From Streptomyces sp. NBC_01381 (GTDB taxonomy: Bacteria; Actinomycetota; Actinomycetes; Streptomycetales; Streptomycetaceae), in the NCBI RefSeq assembly GCF_026340305.1, contig NZ_JAPEPI010000004.1:372001-436000 (forward strand): DNA of 64,000 nt. The letters are read 5' to 3'. The notes under the pieces are model-generated. The model saw only the letters and a list, made by a program, of their open reading frames with translations. It was not told the origin of the DNA and made no database searches. The position numbers were made by a program, and so were the translations under genes. This document shows positions 25,034 through 33,458 of the stretch, in pieces. The number at the start of each line of letters is the position of its first letter. Position 1 is the stretch's first letter.

Positions 25034-26320
25034 GATGCGCGCCGTGACCCGGTAGCCGCCGGCAGTCGTCGGCCCGGCCGTCAACTCGCCCTCGTATACC
25101 GCCAATCGCTCGCGCAGCCCCATGTGGCCACGGCCGTTGCCCTCCACCGGCGGGGAATCCTTGGCGCCGCCGGTGTCCGTGACGCCGATCTCCAGACAGT
25201 CGTCGGTGTAACCGATGGCGACGGAGGCCTGCGCGCCGCGCGCGTGTTTGATCGTGTTGGTCAGTGCCTCCTGTACGACGCGATACGCCGCGAGGTCCAC
25301 ACCCGGAGGCAGCGGATCCGGCGGCAGCGACACCCCGACGCTCACGGGCGTCCCGGCGGCGCGTACCCGTGCGACCAGCGCGTCGAGCTGCGCGAGCCCG
25401 GGCTGGGGCTCCAGACCGTCGGGCCTCTCGTGGTCCGGGGCGGCCAACAGGCCCATCACATGGCGCAGTTCGGCCATGGCGGCCCGACCGCCCGCCTCGA
25501 CGGCAAGCAGAGCCTCCTTCGACTGTTCGGGCACCACGTCCATCACTTTGCGGGCCGCGCCGGCCTGGATCACCATCACGCTCACATTGTGGGTCACCAC
25601 GTCGTGCAGTTCGGCGGCGATGCGGGCCCGCTCCTCCTCGACGGCTCGGCGCGTGGCCTCCTCCTGGGCGGACTGCAGTTCCGTGACCCGGTCCCGGCTG
25701 GACGCAAGGCGCAGTTGCAGGAAGCGGACGAGGCTGGCCAGCATCCCGGCCACCAGCAGGATGAATCCGGGGCTGGACCATCCGGGGAGCACGGGGTCCG
25801 CGTTGCGGAACGCGAAACCGGACAGCGCGGCGGCGATCACCAGGACGGCAATCGCCGCTGTCCGGTAACGGCTGTGCACGACGGCACTGTAGGCGCCGAT
25901 GACACAGGCCAGGACGGTGATCCAGGAGGCGGAGCCGCCGATGGCCAGTGCCGCCCCGAGGACCACCACGAACAGGGTCAGGGGATACCGGCGCCGCCCG
26001 GCCAGCGGCAGCGTCGAAAGGATCACCAGGGCCCAGGGCACGGCGGAAGGCTCCTCCTCCACGGGCACCTCACCAGCGCCGGGCGGCGGGGGAGGAGCCG
26101 GGATCCCGGTTCCGGTGTCGGCCGTCGGGGGGTTGATGCTGACCGGCCCGTCGCCGGGATAGCGCACCGCCACGAACAGGGCGATGACGGTCAGTACGAC
26201 TGCCAGCACCACATCGGCGCGCACCGCTCGACGGGACAGCGGGGCGGCCTTCGCCTCCGGGCGCAGCGCGTCGATGAGCCGCAGATGCCGGCTGAGCCGG
26301 TCTTCCGTCTCCATCCGCAC
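25016..26320 (-). CDS. NarL-type sensor histidine kinase (HisKA_3)
   Basis: Encodes 434 residues. There is one membrane segment near 35-52, a Pro-rich extracytoplasmic stretch (PAPPPPPGAGEVPVEEEP), then about five more hydrophobic segments up to residue 205. The HisKA_3 helix carries the phosphoacceptor in ARIAAELHDVVTHNVSVMVIQAG. The HATPase_c domain follows with VVQEALTNTIKHA and GRGHMGLRERL. This is the architecture of DesK/LiaS-like kinases. It is cotranscribed with the response regulator through a 4-base overlap and divergent from an FtsX-type ABC transporter, a usual target of such systems. Confidence 0.93.
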   Translation of the reverse strand: MRMETEDRLSRHLRLIDALRPEAKAAPLSRRAVRADVVLAVVLTVIALFVAVRYPGDGPVSINPPTADTGTGIPAPPPPPGAGEVPVEEEPSAVPWALVILSTLPLAGRRRYPLTLFVVVLGAALAIGGSASWITVLACVIGAYSAVVHSRYRTAAIAVLVIAAALSGFAFRNADPVLPGWSSPGFILLVAGMLASLVRFLQLRLASSRDRVTELQSAQEEATRRAVEEERARIAAELHDVVTHNVSVMVIQAGAARKVMDVVPEQSKEALLAVEAGGRAAMAELRHVMGLLAAPDHERPDGLEPQPGLAQLDALVARVRAAGTPVSVGVSLPPDPLPPGVDLAAYRVVQEALTNTIKHARGAQASVAIGYTDDCLEIGVTDTGGAKDSPPVEGNGRGHMGLRERLAVYEGELTAGPTTAGGYRVTARIPRSTV

Positions 26321-26540
26321 ATTGTGCTGCGCTCACCGCCCGGTCCGCGTCCACCTGTTCGATCAGAGCGTTGCTCCGGAGGTACTCATCCGCAGGTAGG
26401 ACTCCGCGGCCGAATCCTCCGCGGGGAGGGCCTGATGTTGGTTCCTCGGCCGACGCGCCCCCGGCGCGACGGCTTCTAGGTTCGCGGGGCCGACAACGGC
26501 ATGTGCCTCTCGCGACCGACCTCAAGGACGGACAACTCAT

Positions 26541-27233
26541 ATGCGTCAAGTGATCGAACTGGAGGGTGTGGCGAAGCGCTACGACAGCGTCGGCGCGCCC
26601 GCCCTCGGACCGCTCACGCTCAGCGTCGCCGAGGGGGAGGCCCTCGCCGTCACGGGCCCTTCCGGCAGCGGCAAGTCCACGCTCCTGAACCTCGTCGCAG
26701 GACTGGACAAGCCGACCGACGGCGCCGTGATGGTGGCCGGGCGGCGGATCGACCAGTTGAGCGAGCACGCCCTCGCCAGGTTCCGCCGCGAACACATCGG
26801 CATGGCCTTCCAGTTCTTCAACCTCCTCGACGACCTCACCGTCGCCGACAACATCCAGCTCCCGGCCCAGCTGACCGGGACCGGCCGGCGCAAGGCCGCG
26901 GCCCGCGCGGGTGAGCTCATGGAGATGCTGGGCATCCAGAAGCATGCCCGCGCCTACCCGGGCCGCCTGTCCGGAGGCGAACGCCAACGGGTCGCGGTAG
27001 CCCGGGCGTTGGTCAACTGGCCCGCGCTGCTGCTCGCCGACGAGCCCACCGGTGCGCTGGACTCCGCCTCGGGCCACGACGTCCGCGATCTGCTGACGGA
27101 TCTGCACCGCGCAGGACAGACCATCGTGCTGGTGACGCACGACCTGACGCTGGCGCAGGCATGCGCGAGCCGCACGATCCACCTGGTCGACGGTCGCGTC
27201 GCCCTCGATTCGTCGACGCAGGCCGTCCGATGA
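26541..27233 (+). CDS. ABC transporter ATP-binding subunit (MacB/LolD type)
   Basis: Encodes 230 residues. Walker A is GPSGSGKST near residue 43, the Q-loop is MAFQFFNLLDDLTV, the signature is RLSGGERQRVAVARALV, Walker B is LLLADEPTGALD and the switch His is in LVTHD. This set is typical of the MacB/LolD branch that powers FtsX-like permeases. The stop codon overlaps the permease ATG (ATGA at 27230). The 220-base gap to the divergent kinase gene should hold promoters for both directions. Confidence 0.95.
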   Translation: MRQVIELEGVAKRYDSVGAPALGPLTLSVAEGEALAVTGPSGSGKSTLLNLVAGLDKPTDGAVMVAGRRIDQLSEHALARFRREHIGMAFQFFNLLDDLTVADNIQLPAQLTGTGRRKAAARAGELMEMLGIQKHARAYPGRLSGGERQRVAVARALVNWPALLLADEPTGALDSASGHDVRDLLTDLHRAGQTIVLVTHDLTLAQACASRTIHLVDGRVALDSSTQAVR

Positions 27234-29626
27234 GGCTGTTCGGTACCGGCGCGACGGGCCGTGTCGTACGTTCCGGCGTCGGCCGGCGGCGGGTGCAGAC
27301 CGTGGTGATCGCCATGGCCACGATGATGGCGGTGGCCTCGGCCGTGGTCGCCGGATCGCTGATGGTCGCCGCGGCCGCGCCCTTCGACCACGCCTTCGGC
27401 AAGCAGCAAGGTGCGCACATCACCGCGCAGTTCGATCCGGCCAAGGCGAGTGCCACGCAGCTGGCAGAGAGCGGCGGGGCGGCCGGCGTCACCGCGAGCG
27501 CGGGGCCGTACCCGTCCACGGCGTTCCGCCCGGTGGATCGGGCGGGCTTCCCCCTGCCGACGCTGACCCTGGTCGGGCGGTCCGGTCCGGACGGCGACGT
27601 GGACCGCGTGGATCTGAAGTCCGGCCGGTGGGCGCAGAAGCCGGGCGAGATCGTGCTCGCCGCGTCGTTCGAGGGACCCGCCATCGAGATCGGCGCCAGG
27701 CTCAAGGCTTCGGACAGTGCGAGGGCCCCGACCCTTTCGATCGTCGGCTTCGCCGTGTCGGCAAGCAAGACCGCCGACGCCTGGGTGACCCCCGCGCAGG
27801 TCGACGCACTGGCGTCGGAGCAGAACCCAGTGACGAGCCAGATGCTCTACCGCTTCGACTCCGCGAGCACGAAGGAGCAGATCCTCGCCGACCGGAAGAG
27901 GGTGGCGGCCTCCGTGGAGTCCGGGGCGCTCCTTGGCACCCAGTCCTGGCTGGACACCAAGCGCGCCGCTGATCAGGGTGCGGCGGCGACCGTCCCGTTC
28001 GTGATGGCCTTCGGCGTGCTCGGCATCGTGATGTCGGTGATCATCGTCAGCAGTGTGATCAGTGGTGCGGTCGGCACCAGCCTGCGCAGAATCGGCATTC
28101 TCAAGGCCATCGGCTTCACTCCCCGCGAGGTCGTACACGCCTACGTGGCCCAGGCGCTGATCCCGTCCTGCGCCGGCGTCGCCCTGGGGGTCGTCCTGGG
28201 AAACCTCCTCGCAGTGCCGCTGCTGTCCGACACCGAGGAGGTGTACGGCACCGTCTCCCTCTCGGTGGCCTGGTGGGTGGACGTCACCGTGCCGGCCGCC
28301 GCCCTGGTCGTCGTGGGGCTCGCGGCGCTGATCCCCGCACTGCGGGCCGGAAGGCTGCGCACGGTCGAGGCCATCGCGGTCGGCCGGTCGCCGCGCACCG
28401 GGCGCGGCCAGTGGGCGCACCGGGCGATGGGGCGACTGCCGCTGCCGCGACCGGTGACCTACGGTCTGGCCACCCCCTTCACGCATCCGGTCCGTACCCT
28501 CGCGATGCTGCTCGCGGTGGCGTTCGGTACGGTCGCGGCGACCTTCGCGGTGGGGCTGACCTCGTCCCTGACCGCGATCGGCACCTCGCAGGACCCGGAG
28601 AACCGTGCCGCGGTCACGGTGACGACGACCAAGCCGGCCAACGTCGCTCCCCCTCCGCCGCCCCCTCATGCTCATGCGGGAGGCAGCGTGGCCGGCACGT
28701 ACAAACCGAAGGTCGCCGACCCGGCGAAGGTGCGGTCCGCCATCAAGTCGCAGGCGGGCACAGGGTCGTACTACGGCACATCCCAGACCGAGGCCGCCGT
28801 GGCCGGGATCTCCGGCTCGGTTCAGGTCAGCCTCTACGAGGGCGAGGCGCGCTCCGGCAGCTACGAGATGATCTCCGGGCACTGGCTCACCGGTACGGGG
28901 CAGGTCGTGGTGCCCACCCGCTTCCTGGAGAGGACCAGCACCAAGATCGGTGACACGGTCCGGGTGACGTACGAGAAAGAAGCCGCGGACCTGCGGATCG
29001 TGGGCGAGTCCTTCGACACGTCGGGCCGCGAGCCGCAGATCCACGCGGACATGGCCGACTTCGCGTCGGCCGCGCCCAATTCCTTCCTCGTCGAGGTGAA
29101 GTCCGGCGTAGCCGCCGACGAGTACGCCCGGAAGCTCGCCGCGGTCGTACGGCCGCTGGGCGGCGACGCCATGATCAACGCCTCGTCGGGGCAGGACGGC
29201 GTCATCCTCATCATGTCCGCGATGGCGGTGCTGCTCACCCTGATGCTGGTCTCCGTGGCCGGCCTCGGTGTACTCAACTCCGTGGTCCTCGACACCCGGG
29301 AACGCGTCCACGACCTGGGCGTCTGCAAGGCGATCGGCATGTCGCCGCGCCAGACCATGAGCCTCGTGCTCGCCTCGGTTGCCGTGATCGGCATGATCGG
29401 CGGGCTGATCGGCGTGCCGGCGGGGTACGCGCTGCACGGTCTCGTCATGCCGGCGATGGGGCGTGCCGTGGGCACCGGCCTGCCGTCGGCGGTCCTCGAT
29501 GTGTACGACCCTGTTCAGCTGCTCCTGCTGGGCCTTGGCGGGATCATGCTCGCGATGCTGGGCGCGTTGCTCCCGGCCGGCTGGGCGGCCAAGGCCCGTA
29601 CGGCCACGGCGCTGCGCACCGAGTAG
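27230..29626 (+). CDS. FtsX-type ABC transporter permease
   Basis: Encodes 798 residues with a MacB-like layout. A first helix near residues 20-45 is followed by a periplasmic-side domain. Then comes one FtsX block (about 260-385: AFGVLGIVMSVIIVSSVISG ... SLRRIGILKAIGFTPREVVHAYVAQALIPS). A second half has its own N-terminal helix near 430. A His/Pro-rich loop (PPPPPPHAHAGG) comes next, and then a second FtsX block (LLTLMLVSVAGLGVLNSVV; LGVCKAIGMSPRQT). Such duplicated permeases export peptides or antibiotics or move lipids. Translation is coupled to the ATPase gene. Control by the adjacent two-component system is likely. Confidence 0.93.
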   Translation: MRLFGTGATGRVVRSGVGRRRVQTVVIAMATMMAVASAVVAGSLMVAAAAPFDHAFGKQQGAHITAQFDPAKASATQLAESGGAAGVTASAGPYPSTAFRPVDRAGFPLPTLTLVGRSGPDGDVDRVDLKSGRWAQKPGEIVLAASFEGPAIEIGARLKASDSARAPTLSIVGFAVSASKTADAWVTPAQVDALASEQNPVTSQMLYRFDSASTKEQILADRKRVAASVESGALLGTQSWLDTKRAADQGAAATVPFVMAFGVLGIVMSVIIVSSVISGAVGTSLRRIGILKAIGFTPREVVHAYVAQALIPSCAGVALGVVLGNLLAVPLLSDTEEVYGTVSLSVAWWVDVTVPAAALVVVGLAALIPALRAGRLRTVEAIAVGRSPRTGRGQWAHRAMGRLPLPRPVTYGLATPFTHPVRTLAMLLAVAFGTVAATFAVGLTSSLTAIGTSQDPENRAAVTVTTTKPANVAPPPPPPHAHAGGSVAGTYKPKVADPAKVRSAIKSQAGTGSYYGTSQTEAAVAGISGSVQVSLYEGEARSGSYEMISGHWLTGTGQVVVPTRFLERTSTKIGDTVRVTYEKEAADLRIVGESFDTSGREPQIHADMADFASAAPNSFLVEVKSGVAADEYARKLAAVVRPLGGDAMINASSGQDGVILIMSAMAVLLTLMLVSVAGLGVLNSVVLDTRERVHDLGVCKAIGMSPRQTMSLVLASVAVIGMIGGLIGVPAGYALHGLVMPAMGRAVGTGLPSAVLDVYDPVQLLLLGLGGIMLAMLGALLPAGWAAKARTATALRTE

Positions 29627-29687
29627 CGTCCCGCTCGCCGTGCCGGGCCCGTGGAGGTGCCGAAAGACCCGCCTCTACGATGGACCG

Positions 29688-30122
29688 ATGTCGTCGATCA
29701 AGCAGTTCCAAATCACCTTCGACTGCGCGGAACCTGAGCGCGTCGCCCGTTTCTGGTGCGAGGTGTTGGGGTACGTAGTACCGCCGCCCCCAGAGGGGTT
29801 TGCCAGTTGGGACGATTTCGATCGCGCACTGCCGCCCGAGCGTCAGGGTTCGGCGTTCGCCTGCATCGATCCGTCAGGTGTCGGCCCGCGACTGTTCTTC
29901 CAGCGCGTTCCCGAAGGGAAGGTCGTCAAGAACCGGGTGCATATTGACGTGCGGGTCGGCACCGGGCTCGTGGGCGAAGAGCGCGTGGCCGCGCTTGAGG
30001 CCGAGTGCGCACGGCTGATCGCACTCGGCGCCTCACGCGTGCAACTACTGCTTGCCGATGGCTTCGACGAGTCGTGCCTCGTGATGCAGGACATCGAGGG
30101 CAACGAGTTCTGTCTCGACTAG
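29688..30122 (+). CDS. VOC (glyoxalase/bleomycin-resistance-like) protein
   Basis: Encodes 144 residues. It starts with IKQFQITFDCAEPERVARFWCEVLGY and has FFQRVPEGKVVKNRVHIDVRVG and ends with MQDIEGNEFCLD. These are the paired beta-alpha-beta modules of the VOC superfamily. The length suits a single two-module chain that dimerises. The His of HIDVRVG and the Glu of GNEFCLD are in the places of metal ligands. Substrate unknown. It lies 61 bases after the permease gene on the same strand, without an obvious functional link. Confidence 0.85.
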   Translation: MSSIKQFQITFDCAEPERVARFWCEVLGYVVPPPPEGFASWDDFDRALPPERQGSAFACIDPSGVGPRLFFQRVPEGKVVKNRVHIDVRVGTGLVGEERVAALEAECARLIALGASRVQLLLADGFDESCLVMQDIEGNEFCLD

Positions 30123-30148
30123 AGCCTCAACGGAAGGGAACCTTCGGC

Positions 30149-30793
30149 ATGGCCGTCATCCACCACACCGTACTCAAGCCGACCAAGCTGGAACTGCTCA
30201 CCTCCTGGCTGCCTTCCCGTCCGTGGTACCGCGGTGGCGCGGCCGAACCGCAGTTGGCCAAGGCCGGCGGCTTCCGGCTGGACGACCCGCAAGGCGAGGT
30301 GGGGATCGAGTTCATCGTGGTCACCGACGCCTCCGGCCCTCACCCGACCACCTATCTGGTGCCGCTCGCTTATCGCGGTGCCCCGCTCGACGGGGCGGAG
30401 CACGCCCTCGTCGGCACCATGGAGCACGGGGTGCTGGGGCGGCGATGGGCCTATGACGGCTGCCACGACCCCGTGTCGGTCGCCCAGTTGGCGGCCCTGA
30501 TCGAGGGGCGGGCACAGGCCCAGGACCAGAACATCACCGGCGTCCCCGACCGGGAGGTCATCGCCTCCTACGTCGGTGAAGGCTCCATCCCCACAGACTT
30601 CACCGCCACCGACGATCAAGAAGGCACCCGGCTGACTACGCCGCATGGCATGACCCTCCGCTTGCACCGGGTCCTGCAGCCCACCACCCCTCCGCAGGGA
30701 GCGATCGGCCACTTCACCGCCTCCTGGCAGACGCCCGGTGACACCCGTGCCCGGGGGGTGTTCGCCGTGTTGCACACCGGCACCCGGGCGTAG
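30149..30793 (+). CDS. Maltokinase N-terminal-cap-like domain protein
   Basis: Encodes 214 residues from the ATG at 30149, preceded by cggaaggga. The opening MAVIHHTVLKPTKLELLTSWLPSRPWYRG and the later GTMEHGVLGRRWAYDGCHDP match the N-terminal cap of actinobacterial maltokinases. Databases often mislabel such proteins as 1,4-alpha-glucan branching protein. The kinase domain is absent, as in many stand-alone Streptomyces relatives, so a catalytic role is not expected. It is followed directly by a transposase remnant. Confidence 0.8.
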   Translation: MAVIHHTVLKPTKLELLTSWLPSRPWYRGGAAEPQLAKAGGFRLDDPQGEVGIEFIVVTDASGPHPTTYLVPLAYRGAPLDGAEHALVGTMEHGVLGRRWAYDGCHDPVSVAQLAALIEGRAQAQDQNITGVPDREVIASYVGEGSIPTDFTATDDQEGTRLTTPHGMTLRLHRVLQPTTPPQGAIGHFTASWQTPGDTRARGVFAVLHTGTRA

Positions 30794-30799
30794 CCTCTG

Positions 30800-30985
30800 C
30801 ATCTGCATCGGGCGGCACTTGCCGTCCGCGGCGAGGCGGACCTTCGTGGTCGGCCCGCCGCGGGAGCGGCCGAGGGCCTCGCCTGCGGGACCGCCTCCGC
30901 CAGGAACTCCCGCAGGCACACATCCGCGGGCAGGTGAACTGCTCTGGGCCTGGCCCCTTTTGATGCACTGGATGGCGTCGGTGGC
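30800..30985 (-). pseudogene. IS5-family transposase remnant
   Basis: On the reverse strand, bases 30820-30885 encode GEALGRSRGGPTTKVRLAAD followed by GK. This is the well-known central motif of IS5-group transposases of Streptomyces, in which ALGRSRGG and HLAADG flank the catalytic core. Sequence to both sides keeps only traces and has no matching frame. The remainder of the element and its terminal repeats are not visible. It is a fragment of a dead insertion sequence. Confidence 0.75.
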
Positions 30986-31274
30986 GGGACGACCTCGGCG
31001 GTGGCGACTTTCGCCATGGACGGCCTGGCGCTTCCCGCCCAGGCGGCTACAAGTGAAAGGTGGGCACCAGTGAGCAGGGCCAGTGGCGAAGCCGTTCCCG
31101 CCTGGTGCATTCCGCTGGTCGGTGACGACGGCAGCCGCAGCGCCGCTGCTCCGGCGTGGTGCATTCCCTGACCTGCGCCGGCCTGAGCCACGCATGACGT
31201 TCCCGTCCCCGGCACCGAAACGCCGGAACGGGAACGCTGCGTCGCAGGGCGCGCGCGGCGGCTGCGTCGTGGCG
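30986..31274. other. Gene-free stretch beside the transposase remnant
   Basis: Nearly 290 bases follow the transposase trace up to the thioesterase-like gene end. The stretch has no convincing gene on either strand and no terminal repeats that I can pair. It is probably scar DNA from the same insertion or deletion event. Confidence 0.4.
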
Positions 31275-32033
31275 TCAGGCCCCTGATCCCGGATCGGCGG
31301 CCCGCCGCTCCCGAGGGCTGATCCACAGCGCCTCGGCCAGCGCGCACAGTTCGCCGGCCACCGTCGCGAGCGCCACCCCCACGGTGACCTTCCGGCCCTC
31401 GGCGGCGATGGGCCAGGCGTAGGACACATGGCGCTCGCCCGCCCGCACCGGCCGCAGTTGCCTCCCGGTGAGCGCGGCCGTCACCGCGCCCGGCTTCGTC
31501 AGGCCGAACCTGATGCCCAGCCAGCCGCCGGGGCAGTCGAGGGTCGACCAGACCATCTCAGGTGGCAACGTCCCGTCGTCAAGCGCGAGTTCGGCGTCGG
31601 GGACCCAGGCCGCGGCGAGCAGCTCGCGCCCGGGGACGCGGGACGGAAAGACCCGTACGCCGAGTCCCACCGGCACCGGGCTGCAGCCGAAACAGTCGGG
31701 AATCGGCGGCGGCGACTCGCGGATGTGCCTGAGGTAGTCCTCGGTGGCTGCTTGCGCCTGCTCCCAGGTCGGCATCTCCGGCGGATCGAGCAGCAGTTCG
31801 GCCGGCGCGCACGCCACCAAGGCGCCGTTCTCGGCGTCGCCGAGCAGACAGCCGCCGTCCGGGGTCTGCGTGACCTGGAGCGGGGTGTCGGGACGCACCG
31901 CGCCACGGAAGTCGACGCGTACCGTCTTGGCCTCCGCGCGGGCGGCGAGCAGCCCCGCGACATAGCCGCCGAAGGCCACCCCCGGGTAGCCCGTCGCATG
32001 GGTGGGGACGCTCAGAATCCGGCTCGCTGTCAT
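31275..32033 (-). CDS. Hot-dog-fold, thioesterase-like protein
   Basis: Encodes 252 residues from the ATG at 32033. Two hot-dog-like halves are suggested. The N-terminal ATGYPGVAFGGYVAGLLAARAEAKTVRVDFRGAVRPDTPLQVTQ resembles the helix and strands of acyl-CoA thioesterases. The C-terminal WPIAAEGRKVTVGVALATVAGELCALAEALWI resembles their end. IPDCFGCSPVPVGLGVRVFP in the middle, with two cysteines, is characteristic of an actinobacterial family of unknown substrate. It is leftward and ends before the transposase scar. Confidence 0.65.
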   Translation of the reverse strand: MTASRILSVPTHATGYPGVAFGGYVAGLLAARAEAKTVRVDFRGAVRPDTPLQVTQTPDGGCLLGDAENGALVACAPAELLLDPPEMPTWEQAQAATEDYLRHIRESPPPIPDCFGCSPVPVGLGVRVFPSRVPGRELLAAAWVPDAELALDDGTLPPEMVWSTLDCPGGWLGIRFGLTKPGAVTAALTGRQLRPVRAGERHVSYAWPIAAEGRKVTVGVALATVAGELCALAEALWISPRERRAADPGSGA

Positions 32034-32124
32034 GGTCGACCACCCCACCACACCACCGCGCGACAGGCGAGGCACGGAGAGGAACAGTGATGGAGATCGC
32101 GGATCGCACCCGGCCCCACCGTGC

Positions 32125-33165
32125 TCACACCGTCCCGCGGCCGACCGGTGCCGTACTCGTCCGCACGATCAACTTCGGTTCGACGGACGCCGGTTCATGC
32201 TCGGCCTCGGGATTCTCGATCAGCCGCAGCAGATGGCCGAAGGCCAACGCGCCCATCTCGGCGAAGGGTTGGGCGACGGTGGTCAGGGACGGCGAGCAGT
32301 ACTCGGCGAGGTCGATGTTGTCGACGCCGACCACGGAGATGTCCTGCGGGACGCGCCGGTCCAGTTCATGCAGGGCGCGGATCACGCCGAAGGCCATCTC
32401 GTCGCTGGCGGCGAACACCGCCGTCACGTCGGGGATGCGGCCCAGGATGAGGCCGTTGCGGTAGCCGGACGAGGGGGACCAGTCGCCCTCCAGGACGGGC
32501 GGGGCCGTGCGGCCCTCCGCCTCCAGGGTCTCCCGCCAGCCCTGCAGACGGCTCGCCGCGTCGAGCCACTCGCCGGGGCCCGCGACGTGCCAGACCGTCT
32601 CGTGCCCGAGGTCGAGCAGATGGCGCGTGGCCAGGCGCGCGGCCTGGACCTGGTCCACCGCGACGACCTCGGAGGCCGCCGTGCGCGACCCGTCGACGGT
32701 CACCGTGGGCAGGGAGTCCGTCAACTGCTCGATGCGGGGGCTCACATGGATGAGCGGGATGGCGAGGATGATCCCCTCGACGCGCTGGTCCGCGAGCCGG
32801 GAGAGCGCCGCCTCGACGGCGGACGTGTCCAGCGAGGCGGTGGAGGCGGTGGACACCGAGTAGCCGGCCTCGTACGCGGCGCTCTCGATGCCGAAAGTCA
32901 GCGTGAGGCGGGAGTAGAACGTGGTCTGCAGCGTGACCACGCCGATCGTCCGGCTGCGCCCGGAGGACAGGATCCGGGCGGCGCTGTTCTTGCGGTACCC
33001 GAGCCGTTCCACGGCGGCGAGCACCTTGGCCCGCGTCTCCTCCCGGACGTTGGGATGGTCGGAGAGGGCGCGCGAGACCGTCTGCGCGGAGACTCCCGCG
33101 ACCCGGGCCACATCGGCCATGCCGGGCGGCCGTCCGCCGCCCTCGCCACCGTTCACCGCATCCAT
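32125..33165 (-). CDS. LacI family sugar regulator
   Basis: Encodes 346 residues from the ATG at 33165. The HTH and hinge are MADVARVAGVSAQTVSRALSDHPNVREETRAKVLAAVERLGY. The periplasmic-binding-like effector domain runs from TIGVVTLQTTFYSRL to the end and includes VFAASDEMAFGVIRALHE and ISVVGVDNIDLAEY. It is divergent from a sugar ABC operon that starts at 33459, so it most likely represses that operon until its sugar appears. A longer open frame upstream comes from tandem repeats, not from protein, and was rejected. Confidence 0.92.
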   Translation of the reverse strand: MDAVNGGEGGGRPPGMADVARVAGVSAQTVSRALSDHPNVREETRAKVLAAVERLGYRKNSAARILSSGRSRTIGVVTLQTTFYSRLTLTFGIESAAYEAGYSVSTASTASLDTSAVEAALSRLADQRVEGIILAIPLIHVSPRIEQLTDSLPTVTVDGSRTAASEVVAVDQVQAARLATRHLLDLGHETVWHVAGPGEWLDAASRLQGWRETLEAEGRTAPPVLEGDWSPSSGYRNGLILGRIPDVTAVFAASDEMAFGVIRALHELDRRVPQDISVVGVDNIDLAEYCSPSLTTVAQPFAEMGALAFGHLLRLIENPEAEHEPASVEPKLIVRTSTAPVGRGTV

Positions 33166-33189
33166 GCGTCCACTGTCTCCACGCGTCCT

Positions 33190-33253
33190 CGCTTCGTTCC
33201 GTACATCGATGCATGCGTCGTTTCGTACGTGGTTCCGTACGTCGTTCCGTGCG
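33190..33253. repeat. Short repeats of cgttccgtac upstream of lacI
   Basis: The decamer cgttccgtac, or close variants such as cgtttcgtac and ggttccgtac, recurs about five times between 33190 and 33253. It lies just upstream of the LacI-type start and so in the leader or promoter of that gene. The gtac and ttcgt cores are direct rather than inverted repeats. Confidence 0.7.
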
Positions 33254-33458
33254 CCGGATGATACCGGCCTCATCGCCGCCGCACCGGCCTGAGAGCTCAA
33301 GGGGAAAGACCTATTGGCATCGATAACATTCTCTGCCATAGTTCCGGCCATCGGCGCGCTGAATGAGGCCCCATGCGGCCCATGGTGCATCGATCCCACA
33401 GCAGGCCCCGCCCTCGGTGTCCGGGTCTGATCCCTGCCCACGAACACAAGGAGGGGCC

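Noticed and set aside
26954..29437. An 827-codon open frame on the reverse strand opposite the FtsX permease
   Set aside because: It is antisense to a permease with clear FtsX domains and is Gly/Arg/His-rich without motifs. Long antisense frames are expected at this GC content.
33166..33447. Longer N-terminus for the LacI protein
   Set aside because: The added residues come from the decamer repeats, lack similarity to the family and precede the normal HTH start.
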